Part shown: piece by piece, positions 24,901 through 36,900 of the stretch | How positions within the stretch are numbered: the first letter of the stretch is position 1 | Layout of the letters: each line of letters starts with the position of its first letter | DNA from: Semisulcospira habei | Taxonomy: Eukaryota; Mollusca; Gastropoda; Semisulcospiridae | DNA: 64,000 bases | Direction: 5' to 3' | NCBI GenBank assembly: GCA_036245525.1 | Contig: BTPG01000005.1 | Coordinates: 181,646,245-181,710,244 of the forward strand | Notes under the pieces: generated by a model | What the model saw: the letters and a program-made list of their open reading frames with translations, nothing else | What the model was told of the DNA's origin: nothing | The model's database searches: none | Translations under genes and position numbers: made by a program

Positions 24901-27900
24901 GCCCCACGGCCCGGGGACCTATCTTCCGGCAGAGATGCACAGAAACACCAGAGACACAGACTCCGTAAAGTCACAGAAGGCGACGCGCAAGCCGGGAACG
25001 AAGTCACACTATCGAAAAGTCGAAGGGCTCCAAGAACCATACACAGCCGTAGGCAGCACAGTAGAGGTCTACGAACACGATCCTACGCTACAACATGGGC
25101 AGAAAGGTTCGAAGGCAAGGCGACAGTACAGGCCGGGAACGAAGCCACTGTCGAAAGTCCAAGTACTCTTGAACCATACACAGCCATCGGTGCACACAAG
25201 GCCAGAAAAGTTCCAAGGCAAGGCAAAAGCACAGGCCAGGAACGAATTCCACTGACGAAGATACAAGTTCAGCTTGAACCATACACAGCCGTCGGTACAC
25301 ACAAGGCCAGAAAAGTTCCAAGGCAAGGCGAAAGCACAGGCCGGGAACGAATTCCACTGACGAAGATACAAGTTCAGCTTGAACCATACACAGCCGTAGA
25401 GGCACAGCAGAGGGCTAAGGAAACATGTCTATACACTGCAAGCTAAACACGGCTGTGCAGAACCACACTTTTAGTTAGGAGCGGCCGGGGGCCACTGAGT
25501 GCAAGATAAGCCATCTGTGGCAAGGCCGGGCGTGGAGGCAAAGTGGTTAGCGCGCGCCTCTTCAGGCAGAGTGACAGAGCTGTTCATGGTCCTAGAGAGG
25601 AGTGCTCTTTCATTACCCTGCGCTATGTGTACGTGCTGACAGCCGCATTCCGGCGCTCGGCAGCGGAAATGCTGAAAAGTGTTAGTAACTGAACATTCAC
25701 AAAATGCTTTTTTTTTCGCAAGAATATCATTATAACATGAGTGCAGATTTGTAGCTGATAAAATTTGCTTTCTTTTCATACTAAACATGCCCATGCTTCT
25801 TACTACCAGCACACCTGCAAGAGCAGTTACATTTCATATTTGCAATACAATGAACATGCACTGACACAAAAAAGCACTAACTTTCAAGCTCAATCTGTTG
25901 TGCATCTAAGTTTTCCGTGAGATGAAAATTTGATGTATCTACGCAGTATTCTAGCCTCTACTGTTATCACTTACTTGAATTCTTGTTTCTTTCCTGCTAG
26001 AGCAACACTAGCGTCAGAAAGCACTCCACTGCTGAGAAGCTGGAATGCTGGTAATCCATTAGGTCCATCAAGACGATCAACACAAACATGCTGATCCCAG
26101 CAGTGTTTATGCAGTACACTTGGGTTTACACAGTAAATTCATAACCACTAACACAACAGGTCTTAAGCACATCACACTGGTTCCTTTATATTAACACTAA
26201 CACAAATAACAGGTCTGAAGCACATCACACTGGGCCTTATATCGACACGAACACAAGTAACGGGTCTTAAGCATATCACACTGGTGGTTCCTTTATATGA
26301 ACAGTTTTTAGAATTTCCCTTACAGGGATGAATACAGTTTTTGTAATTGTAAGGTGATGTTGCAGCATCTACTGTGGTTTTGACAGGTGTGGAAGGCAAC
26401 AGATTGATTTCATTAGCTTGATTAGGCATGTGAAATTCAGATTGTGACTTTGTCTGCTTAGTAGGTGTGGAGGTGCTCGGAGGTTGGAAACTACCCACAG
26501 TAATATTACTGTCATTTGCATCACATTTATGCCTAGCACCACAATCAGGTTTGACTGGTCGGCCACCCTTCCCTAGCTGTGCGAATTTACTACACACAGT
26601 GCAGTCAGAGCTGTTGAGTGATGGATCATAAGTTGTCCATATTTTGTTAGCTTGTTCAATTGCATTGTTGGCAGACTCAAAAGTGCGAGCAGATGATTTT
26701 CTTTTCAGTTTCATTAGTCTTTGGTAACATTTTACACAAAACGAATTTGAGTAACGCAGTCCACTAGTTTCATCTACAGTGATTCCATGTATTTCCTGAA
26801 GTTCAGCTACATACATTTCACACAGTTTGATTGGATTTTGATCAAGTGTTCGTTTTGACCTTCCTCCACATACTCTACACAGAGAATTTAACCTTTTAAA
26901 GTGAAAGGCTTCTGTGTGTGCAAATGTTTCTTGTGTATGTTTTGTTCCCGCCATAACTGTACTGTCTACTCCTTAGACTACACCATTTGGAACAAAGGAA
27001 CCAGGATAAAATGGATGAGCAGACAACAGTTAGTACATGATACTACTAAACAGTATCACATCTATATTGGAGGCTATGAGCAGAGCATAAAGCACAGGGA
27101 TTACACAATACACAACAGTATTCCAGAACAGAGAATGAATGTTCAAACCAACTCGGTACTGTAAGGCTCAGATAACTTACCAGCCATGTTCAGTCACACA
27201 CAAACACGGTACCTGTCTTTATCCTCGGATTGCACTCTTAAAAAAAACGTAACTGGAATAATACCACCAACACAGGAACCAGCACACAACAGTTCACAAG
27301 TGTGTCAAACGGTTCTATGTAGAAAATCTTTATAGAGGAGATAGAGAACATTAAACACAGGCATAAACCACCACACATCAGCAGTCCGTTACAGAGATTA
27401 GAGAAGGAATAGCTGATAGCAGACTGTGACCTACTTAAGCCTGCTGGCTGCGGGAGTGGCAGCAGCAAGCATGTTGCTGGCTAAACTAAAGAGTGCAAAA
27501 TCCAGCGTTCTGCACAGCCGTGTAAAGGAAAGAACTGGTTTGGCTTGGCTGCTCGGGCTGTTACCCATAACGGGTGGGAAGGGTGGCTACCCGGGTACCA
27601 GGTCACGGCAACCCTGGTGGCCTCCCCTGGCCCTAAAGGTACACATCGCAAGTTTTTGGGCTAAAATTACGCTAGCTATAGGTTGTTCCATAGTAGTAAT
27701 GGCATCGGTAATGTTTTTGAGGAAACAATAAGAAAAATTACGGACTCCAGTGTGGATCAACCGGTTTTTGTGAAACGTCCATTTTCTCGCCAACGAGCAT
27801 CTTAATAAAAAAAAAAGGTCCCCGACATAATTTGTTTAGGGACAATATCCTAAAATTTCAAGCTTGTCCATCCTCAAACGCGGCCTCTAGTCATTGTCAC

Positions 27901-30900
27901 ACACACATACGGTGCGTACTTCCAAAATTAATTTTTCTCTAAAATGTATTTTTTCGAAAAATACTTACCGATGACATGACTGTCTGGAAATAGTCTACTT
28001 GCTTACCAATTTTAGCCTAAGACCCAAAGGGTCCCCCCAGGAGGCTCTCGGGGATCCCTAACAGGGACGAGAGTAGCCTCCCTTGCCCATCCGGTCACGT
28101 GCCCGGTGGTGTCTCCTTTAGCCAGTTGTCTACGGAGTTACCAGCGGCAAGCGGGGAGGAGGGAGGGACCTCCGAGTCATGTCATCGGTAAGTATTTTTC
28201 GAAAAAATACATTTTAGAGAAAAATTAATTTGTTTCCTCAAAACACATTACCGATGACATGACTGTCTGGAAGAATGCCAAAAAGGAGGAGGGTGCCGCA
28301 AAATCCCTTTCTGAAACCTCATTAGGGACGAGGACGGCCCGTCACTCCTGATCACACACTCCCGACAATTTTAGCGAAGTGCATACCGAAGGCGCCGGGG
28401 GCGCCTGGAGGGAGTGCTGTGCCGCAGAGATGTCGCCTACCAGAGAGAGGTTGTCGCGCTGGACCGTCAGGTCGTGGAGGTAGAAGCGGGCAAAGGTGGT
28501 TTCGGCCCGCCATCCCACTGCAGCCACAATGTCCTTAACCGCGCAGTTGCGGTCAAGGCGAGACTTGCGGCCATAGCGCGAAGTTCATGGGCGCGTATCC
28601 TGAGGGCCTCGGCTCCCTGTGGGGAGAGGTCGCAATAGGCGGACCGTATACCCAGCGGAGCCAGGAGGAGATCGTATGGGCAGAGATGTCAGTTCTGCCG
28701 GCGGTCAGAGGCAAAAGGAGACGAGTCCGTTCCCTCCGTACGGACTTGGAGCGACGCAGGTAGATACGGAGTGCACGCCCCGGATCTTGCTGCCAAGTCT
28801 CCCGAGGAAGTCGGGCCCCTTAAGCGGGCGAATAGCGATGACCTGAGGCGCCGTCAAAGGAGATCTAGTCTTAGCGAGAAAGGACGGATCCGGGAGAAGC
28901 TGAACGGAGCCAACCACCCGGAACTGCAGGCAGGAAGGGCGAGACGAGAGCGCGTGGAGCTCGCTGACGCGGCTGCCGTGGCGAGAGCCACCAGGAAGCA
29001 GGTCTCCGAGTCACGTCAGCGAAGCGGGCCAGATGGAGCGGTTCAATGGTCCGAAGTCAGCCAGGGGAGGACCAGGAAGGACCCAGCGCGGGACAAGGGA
29101 GCGGGAGACTGGACACTGCACGCCGAAACGCGCCATAAGGTCGGGCAGGTCCTTGCAGGCGCTGGGTCGGGACGGCCGAGGTGACGGTAGGCGTCGGCGA
29201 TCAAGAGGTGTAGCTGCTGCACCAGAGGGGAGCCAACCTTGGTCTTGGACGAGCCAGCGAAGAAGTCTGCGAGCTGAGGAGTCGTCAGGCCGACGGTGGA
29301 GAGGCGGCGGTCAGAGCACCAGGCACGAAGCACGCCACTTTCCCTCGTAGACACATCTGGTAGAAGGTCTGCGAGCTGAAGCGAAAGCATCTGCAGTCGC
29401 ACGCGAGAAGCCTCCAGCAGAGAGAGCTTGCCGCACAATCGCCAGGCGTGTGGGAGAAGTCGCTCGGGGCAGGGGTGGAAGAGCGGCTGTCGGCGCTGCT
29501 CGAGCATCGTGCGGGGGGTGGGAAGAGGGAGGGTGAGCCCGAGGCGAGACTGAGAAGGTCGGAAGTCCACAATCCGGTCCAGGAGAACGGCCACCAGGAA
29601 AAGGACTGCGTTGCATCCCCGGAGGCTGAGCAGGACTTGAGGACCAGGACCGCCGGAGGGTAGGTGTAAGCGACCAGTATGTCCCAAGGGATCGAAGCGC
29701 AGAACCAGCGAAGGATGTCCCAGCGTAGGGCGCAATCCGTGTGAAGAAGCTGCCTCGTTGCAAGAGGTAGGCAGCCAGGACGAACAGGAGACCTGGAGTG
29801 TGACGGGCTGGGAGGGAGAAGTCGCTGTCCTCGCACCAGCGAAGGGGCGATAGAGCAGGAAGCAGAGGTCGGGAGAGCGGGTTCCTTCTGCATCTGAAGG
29901 CAAGCCACGAATGAGGGGTTGTCGGAAGGACGAGGAGGTCCTGAGACCAAAGATCGTAATGCCAGCGCCGAGGGCCTGCCGACTGCAACCAGTCCCAGCG
30001 GGTCGACGTGCCGCGAAGTCAGGTTCGTGGGCCAGCGGCCGGCCGACGAGCAAAAATTCGGAAGAAGGAGAGCGCCCCAACCGTCGAGACCGGCAACGAC
30101 GCAGCGAGAGACGGGCAGAGGTGGGGTCAGGGGGAATCCGGGAGCCGAGCCAAGAACGTCCGTCCAGCGAAGCCGATGGCCGCAGCACAGGAGAGATCGG
30201 CACCAGGGTAGAGAGATCGCCGGAGGACGGCCTCCAGAGGTGGAGTACAGAAGACCGAGGGAAGAAGATCTGCCGCCGCACTCATCAGGAGGAGAAGCTG
30301 GAGCCGCAGTCAGGTGGGGACCGCCGCGTCCGCAGCTACCCGCGGGCTAGAAAAGCACGAACTGGATCCGAGGCTCGGGAAGACGCACCAAGTTGCGGTT
30401 GGTCACCAAATCCATCCCCAGGTGAACAAGTGGCGAGAGGGCGAGAGGTCGGACTGTTGGCGCTGACCAGGGCGACCAGGCAAGCAAACCAGAGGAGGAG
30501 AGCATCCGTGTCCTACGAAGAGGGACCACTGACTGATACCGCAGAAGCAGGTCGACCAAGGAGGAGAACGGCTGGCGGAAGATCGACGGTCTCAGGCAAC
30601 CAAGGCATCCACGATCCACGCAGGGACCCAGGGCTGAGGGGGAGACCACACCGGAGAGGCCGAGCTGTAAACGGTCCCGTCGACGGCAAGCGAAGACAAC
30701 GGCGGGGGCGGGAGGCATGGGGACGAATATAAGCAACGGGTAGGTCCAGGCTGGCGGCGATGACCCAGGGCTGAAGGCGACGCGAAGGGTCCGAGGCGGG
30801 GGAGCCGTGGCGAGCGACGAGCAGCATCGCAACTTCCCAAGGAAGAGCGGAGACCTGCGCGCGAAGGGCGAGGGCCTTGGTCCGAAGGGGCGGGAACTCA

Positions 30901-33900
30901 ATCCACAAGGGTGGAGCTGGGCCCACAGGCCTAGAAGGGTTCCTTCAGAGACTGCCAGGCAGGGCCGAAAGACGCGGGTACCCACAGGAGCACGGTAGAG
31001 CTGCGACATCGCATCAGGGGAGATGGCCAGGAAGGAGCCAGGCCACCACGAACGAAGGAAGGCAAGGGGCGGAGGGTTCGAAGCCACGCGGAAGATCCGC
31101 TAGAGCTGGGAAGGGTTGCCGCAAGCACGAGCGCCGGCGGAACCACCGGAGGCAGCGAGAACGAAGGGGAGCGAGTGGCCAGCGAACCGGGGAGCCGAAG
31201 GCTAGGACGACAGCAGGCCAGCGGCGAACGCAGGACGCCGAGTCATCCACCGGAGAGGGCCGGGGAGATGCTGGAGGCGGAGGGTGCAGGGAGCGGAGAA
31301 GAGGATGTCCCGAGGAGAACAACAGCGCCGAGCACAAGGCGAAGGTCGACAGGGACACCGGAGGTAGTCGAGCGGGCAGGCGACGAACATCGGGCGCCGC
31401 AACTATCCAAGCGACGAGGGCGAAGACATGGATCCCCACTGCACTGGGTGAACCCCAAGGGGCACCCATCCAAGTGCTAACAGAGCGCGACGAAGCTTCC
31501 CTTCGGTGAACAGACGAGAACCGGTGAAAACGTGGAAGGCCGTAGGCGCCAGGGGAAACGGCCCGAAGTCCCGAGGTACGTGGAGGACGAACCAGACGCA
31601 GCGCGAGGCTCAAGGAGGGGGCACGTAGCTGGCTGGGGGACCCGACGGAGGAGTCAGCGGGTTGGAAGGAGGGCTATAAGGCCGACTAGGGTACCAACAG
31701 GCGATAAGGGTCGCGGTGCCCGGGGCTCAAGAAGGGGCACAAGCGGCTTGGCGACTCGCCGTAGGAGTCAGCGGGCCCAGAGACTGAGGCCGAAGTGCCG
31801 AAGTGAGAACGAAGGCGACAAGGTCGCGGTGCCCGGCTCAAGGAGGGGGGCACATAGTCGGCTAGACGACTCGCCGTAGGAGTCAGCGGACTTAAGGCTG
31901 GGGCCGAAGGCCGACGCGTGAACGAATTGCGGTGCCCAGGGCTCAAGGCGGGGGCACATAGCGGCTCGGCGACTCGCCGGAGGAGTCCGCAGGCTTAGGA
32001 GGGGCCGCAAGGCCAACGCGTCTACAATAGGCGACAAGGTCGCAGTGCCCGGGGCTCAAGGAGGGGGGCACGTAGCCGGCTTAGCGACTCGCCGGAGGAG
32101 TCAGCGGGCTGAGCAGGTCCGAAGGCCGACGCGTAGACAAGTTAGCGACAAAGTCGCGGTGCCCGGGGCTCAAGGAGGGGGGCACGTAGTCGGCTAGGCG
32201 ACTCGCCGGGGGAGTCAGCGGCTTGCCGACGCAAAGCTAATTAGCGATAAAGGTCGCGGTGCCCGGGGCTCAAGGAGGGAGGCACGTAGCCAGCTTGGCG
32301 ACTCGCCGGAGGAGTCAGCGGGCTCAGGAGGGCCTCAAGGCCAAGCGTCAACTTCTTTTTTTTTTTTTTTTTAAGTAACAGGCGACAAGGTCGCGGTGCC
32401 CGGGGCTCAAGGAGGGGGGCACATAGCCAGCTAGGCGACTCGCCGGAGGAGTCAGCGGGCTTAGAAGAAGGGCCGAAGGCCGACGCTTAAACTAATTAGC
32501 GACAAGGGTCGCGGTGCCCGGGGCTCAAGGAGGGGGGCACGTAGCCGGCTTGGTGACTCGCCGGAGGAGTCAGCGGGCTTGAGGTTTGGCCGAAGGCCGA
32601 CGCGTGAACTAAAGGCGACAAGGTCGCGGTGCCCGGGGCTCCTTTTTTAAGGAGGGGGGCACGTAGCCGGCTTGGCGACTCGCCGGAGGAGTCAGCGGGC
32701 TTAACGCATCTACGAAGAAGCTACAAACGTACCAGGGACGTGAGGCGTGGGGTATCCCAAGTCCGAGGGGAGCTTGAACAATCGCACCGTGCTGCGGGAG
32801 GTCCCCAGGAAGGCGGAAAGTCGCGGGTCGCTCGGCGGTGGAACCAGCGTAGAGACCGAGAACCTCCAGTCAAGAGGGGCAGCCAGCGCAGCCGATGACA
32901 GAGGAGCAGGCGGGACCCGGTCGACAGACTGTGTGGCGGACACCAGGCCACGAAGTCGCCGTCCTGGGCAGATGCACACTTGGTACTGCAACACATACCC
33001 ATACATGAAAGGTGACGGGCGGCTGGCAACTAACGCCGCCAGTTAAAGGTCCGAAGTAAGGAATGAGCGAAACTCACCGTGAAACGCAGAGAGAAAACAG
33101 AAGTCCGAGCCAAGCACGACGTCCGGCCCCTCAGGGCGAGACGTAGGAAGCGGCCGAGACTTTACCTTGTCATGGCGGAACGGCAGAGTGACGAAGCACA
33201 GGCACCGGACACTAGGTCACTGGAAGTCGCCGTACTGGGGAGATGCGCATTTGGTAACTGCAACCCAAACCCAAACATGAAAGGCGACCGGCGGCGGGTA
33301 ACAACGCCGCCATTTAAAGCTTCGAAATTTAAGAAACACGTGAAACTGACAGTGAAATGCAATGAGAAAACAACAGTAGCTCGAGCGAAGCCCGACGTCC
33401 GGCCCAGCCAGGCGAGACGTAGGAAGCGGCCGAGACTTTACCTTTCCATGGCAGAACGGCCGAGTGACGAAGCACAAAGTACCGGACCGTAGGTCACTGG
33501 AAGTCGCCGTACTGGGGAGAGGCGCACTTGTTAACTGCAACCCATACCCAAACATGAAAGGCGACCGGCGGAGGCGGGAAACGAACCCCGCCATTTAAAG
33601 CTTCAAAATCAAGAAACACTCGAAACTCACCGTGAAATGCGGAGAGAAAACAGTAGCTCGAGCGAAGCCCGACGTCCGGCCCAGCCAGGCGAGACGTAGG
33701 AAACGGCCGAGACTTTACCTGTCCATGGCGGAATGGCAGGGTGACGAAGCACAACCACCGCGCGACGGAAGCCTAGAAGGTTCCAGGGCCAGCCAAGTGC
33801 ACGAGGCACAGACGAGGGCTAACAGAGAAGACGGAGGCCAAGCCAAAAGCAGTAGACGAGGGCTAGGCGAAGGCAGGCCAGTAAGGGCCGGTCGCACCGT

Positions 33901-36900
33901 ACAGTCTTCCAAGGGTCAGAGGCTCAGGTAAAAGCGTCCGAACGCTAACAGCGAAGTAGACAACTGGCTAAAGGAGACACCACCGGGCACGTGACCGGAT
34001 GGGCAAGGGAGGCTACTCTCGTCCCTGTTAGGGATTCCCGAGAGCCTCCTGGGGGGACCCTTTGGGTCTTAGGCTAAAATTGGTAAGCAAGTAGACTATT
34101 TCCAGACAGTCATGTCATCGGTAATGTGTTTTGAGGAAACAAACGACGTTCTCTATCAAGGTCTGCGTAGCTAGATGTGACATCATTTTTATCGTGTTAC
34201 TTCTTTGTCAGAATTTCTGTGCTGCACGCCAATAATGTCATGTGCATGCTCCGGAATGCGCTCTGACCCAGCCCCATTTCAAAGTCTACTGTATTTTTTA
34301 AATAAGGTAGACAAAAATGTGTGACATTTTAGTTGTGACAAAAATTTGGTATGATGTTTACATGTGTTATTACATTATCATGATTGTAGTAATAATCAAT
34401 TTTATTTTAGTTTACCTCCAATTTGGCACTTGCAAGATCTTGTAAAGTTGGCCATTTCTGAAACAGAACGTGAGAGGATAATGTACCCCAGCAGCCAATG
34501 CAAATCAAGGTAAATATTGTAAATTAACCCTTTTAGCGCCACAGGTGCATTTCCTGAATTTTGAAAGTGTTACTTAACTACTATGTACCACCTGCAGGAG
34601 ATGGATTGACCATGATACTTCAAGGGTAGTGCCAGATTAGCTTGGCGCCTTCAGGCGCCAAGCTAATCTGGCACTACCCTTGAATTATCATGGTCAATCA
34701 ATCTCCTGCTGTAAGGGTGCTGGCGTTGAAAAGGTTAAAAGAATAATTTTATTTTATACTTCATCAAATAAAAAAATCTTTAAAAAAACTACATTCAACA
34801 ACTAAAAGTGGATTATCTCTGACAAAGAGGATACTTGCTGTGTTACTTCCTTGACACTATTCTAGGAATTTTGGAATAACTGCCATTGTATGCAAAGACT
34901 ACCTTCATCCACCGGCTGTAATAACCAATGACTGTAGCAACCTGTGTCTGTTGCAGCATAATTTCTGACACCCATACTGAAAAAAACAACAACAGTACAT
35001 CATCTACAAGTCAAACAAGGAAAAATGTGCCAGGAGAACAGTGTGATGTTGTGACTGTTGTCTTCATTTGCCACATAATGTTGTCAACTTTGTTCCATCA
35101 ACAGGTCAAGAATTAACTCATTTGCGACCAGCCGCATCCGGCTGCGCGGCATAAGCTGTGCATCTAGATGCAGCTTGCCGTGAATGAGTTAACACCTTTA
35201 TGCATGCAGCCACTTGCAGTGTTCACAGTAGTGATGGTAACAAGCACAAAACACAACCGAAAACATCAGTATACTAGTCAAAATAATATGGAGTCGAACA
35301 GCACAATCACTCCTTAACCCATTTAGCCCCAAGTCCCTACAGCAGGAGATTGACTGACCATGCTAATTCAAGGGTAGTGCCAGATTAGCTTTGAGCCTTT
35401 AGGCGCCAAGCTAATCTGGCACTACCTACCTTTGAATTGTCATGGTCAATGCACCTCCTGAAACTGGTACACAGTCGTTAAGTAGCACTTCCAAAATTTG
35501 GGAAATACACCCATGGGGCTGAAAGGGTAAAGCTTTACTCTCCCTTGTGAAGGGCTTAAACCTGTGGCTGATGGTAGCAGTTTTTGTCAAGGCGATTCCT
35601 GCAGGAATCATCTTAACCCTTATCCTTCGGAATACACCAGTGTGTGAAATAAGTTTGACTAAAATAGTTCAAGGGTGGTGCCAGAATAGCTTGGCGCCTG
35701 TAGGCGCCAAGCTATTCTGGCACCACCCTTGAACTAAAGCCATTGTTCTATATCCTTATCTGTAACTGTAAGTACTATAATGTAGCTTGCATACGGCAGT
35801 GTACAAATTTGAAGCTTTTACTGTTTTAGCCTCGAGTCAGTATGATAATTTTATGGGTTAACAAAAACAGCTTCTGGCAGCCAAAGGCTTCACTGCCATA
35901 TAGGTAAGCCATTAGAATAGATATCATAGGTAAGCCATTAGAATAGATACCCCCGCCGGGTCTGCCCTAGGGGACCTTGGTGCGGTTGTCTACTTTTTAG
36001 TTCCTAGGGTCACCTTGTCTAACCCGTGCAAGGTGGGTTCTACTCTTTTGGGGGTTTGTATTTCTGTCTTTCTGGTCCATTCATCTGTATTTTTCTTTTG
36101 AAATTCTCCCTCCTGTCTGCGCTTCTTGCAGTTCTTTTCTTCATTTAGTGCAGGCACGTCCTGAGAAGGCCTTTGTCGCTTGCGGGACGTAAAGCAATCT
36201 TATACTCACTCACTACTCACTCATTAGAATAGATCAAAATCTCACTGTCTGATGCTACAGGTGGGCAGTGCAAGAGTTTAGAATTCTAAACAAGATGTGA
36301 GATGGAAAAAAAAGAAAAAAAAAAAGAACTTACCAGCATAAGCTCTTTCATTAACTTGAGATACTCCATTTTTGTTTTTACCATTCTGCTGGCGAAAAAA
36401 AGTTTATAGACATAAAACCAGCAAACACAGAAAATATCACAGGATTGTTAGAACAGAAAAAAAGTCAATCAGGATGGAGCAGAATCAATAAGCAATCTTT
36501 ACTACAAACACTATCCAGAGAGACTTTTATGTTTTGTACGCTAGCCGATACACTGAAAAAGTTTCAAGGATTTAAGAAATTTAATGACGACAGTTGCAAA
36601 TACTAAATAGTAATAATAAATCATTCAAATGAAAATTAATAATAATAATAAAGAGCATTTATTTTATATCATGCTAAATCCTCAGTCCAGCAGTGGGCTC
36701 GAAGCGCATTACAAAATATGTATGCAGAGCCTCACTACCTTTAAACGAATGTACACAATTTTGCCGTAATTTTTATTTAAATCATTTGTTTATACCATTA
36801 AATTATTATTTTTTACAAAAGTTACTGATACCTGATGATGTGTACGCCAAGGGAGGTCTCTTTTCACTTGATCATACCACCTGAGCAGTTTTTCTTGAAT

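Larger units (their letters stand above)
19713..27728 (-). mobile_element. DIRS-C: decayed DIRS element with nested insertion
   Basis: The left terminal repeat is truncated (from 19,713). The ICR is at about 19,834-19,930 and the right terminal repeat at 27,527-27,728, ending 'gaggaaacaataag'. Remnants in order (minus strand): Gag 24,498-22,970, RT/RNase H 22,569-21,271 and YR 21,082-20,019, with many indels. A CAC-ended DNA transposon (25,448-27,522) sits at the inner edge of the right terminal repeat. It duplicates TAAA of aagctaaaggaaagaactgg, a sequence still uninterrupted in DIRS-B at about 19,598-19,617. Without that insertion DIRS-C would be about 5.9 kb. Confidence 0.82.
27925..34143 (-). 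mobile_element. DIRS-D: DIRS element with amplified Gag-region repeats
   Basis: Inverted terminal repeats lie at 27,968-28,134 and 33,957-34,124, with tips to 27,925 and 34,143. The ICR is at about 28,180-28,275. At both host junctions and at the ICR junction the shared overlap is AAA (ttccaAAAttaatt on the left, ggaaacAAAcgac on the right). Remnants of YR (28,342-29,350), RT/RNase H (29,285-30,930) and Gag (30,931-31,613) are heavily mutated. About 1.1 kb of tandem repeats and a triplicated 5' segment follow. It is unusually complete at its ends but dead in its coding region. Confidence 0.88.

Noticed and set aside
25069..25405. Repetitive frames of about 100 codons near the DIRS-C 5' side
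   Set aside because: They arise from the roughly 120-bp tandem repeats; no start context or homology.
25525..25660. tRNA-derived SINE (gtggttagcgcgcgcc resembles an A box)
   Set aside because: The same segment is found at the same place in all three CAC-ended transposon copies, so it is part of that transposon's 3' end rather than a separate SINE insertion.
31700..32620. CRISPR-like regular array
   Set aside because: Units are 104-132 bp, adjacent, without unique spacers, and lie in a eukaryotic retrotransposon.
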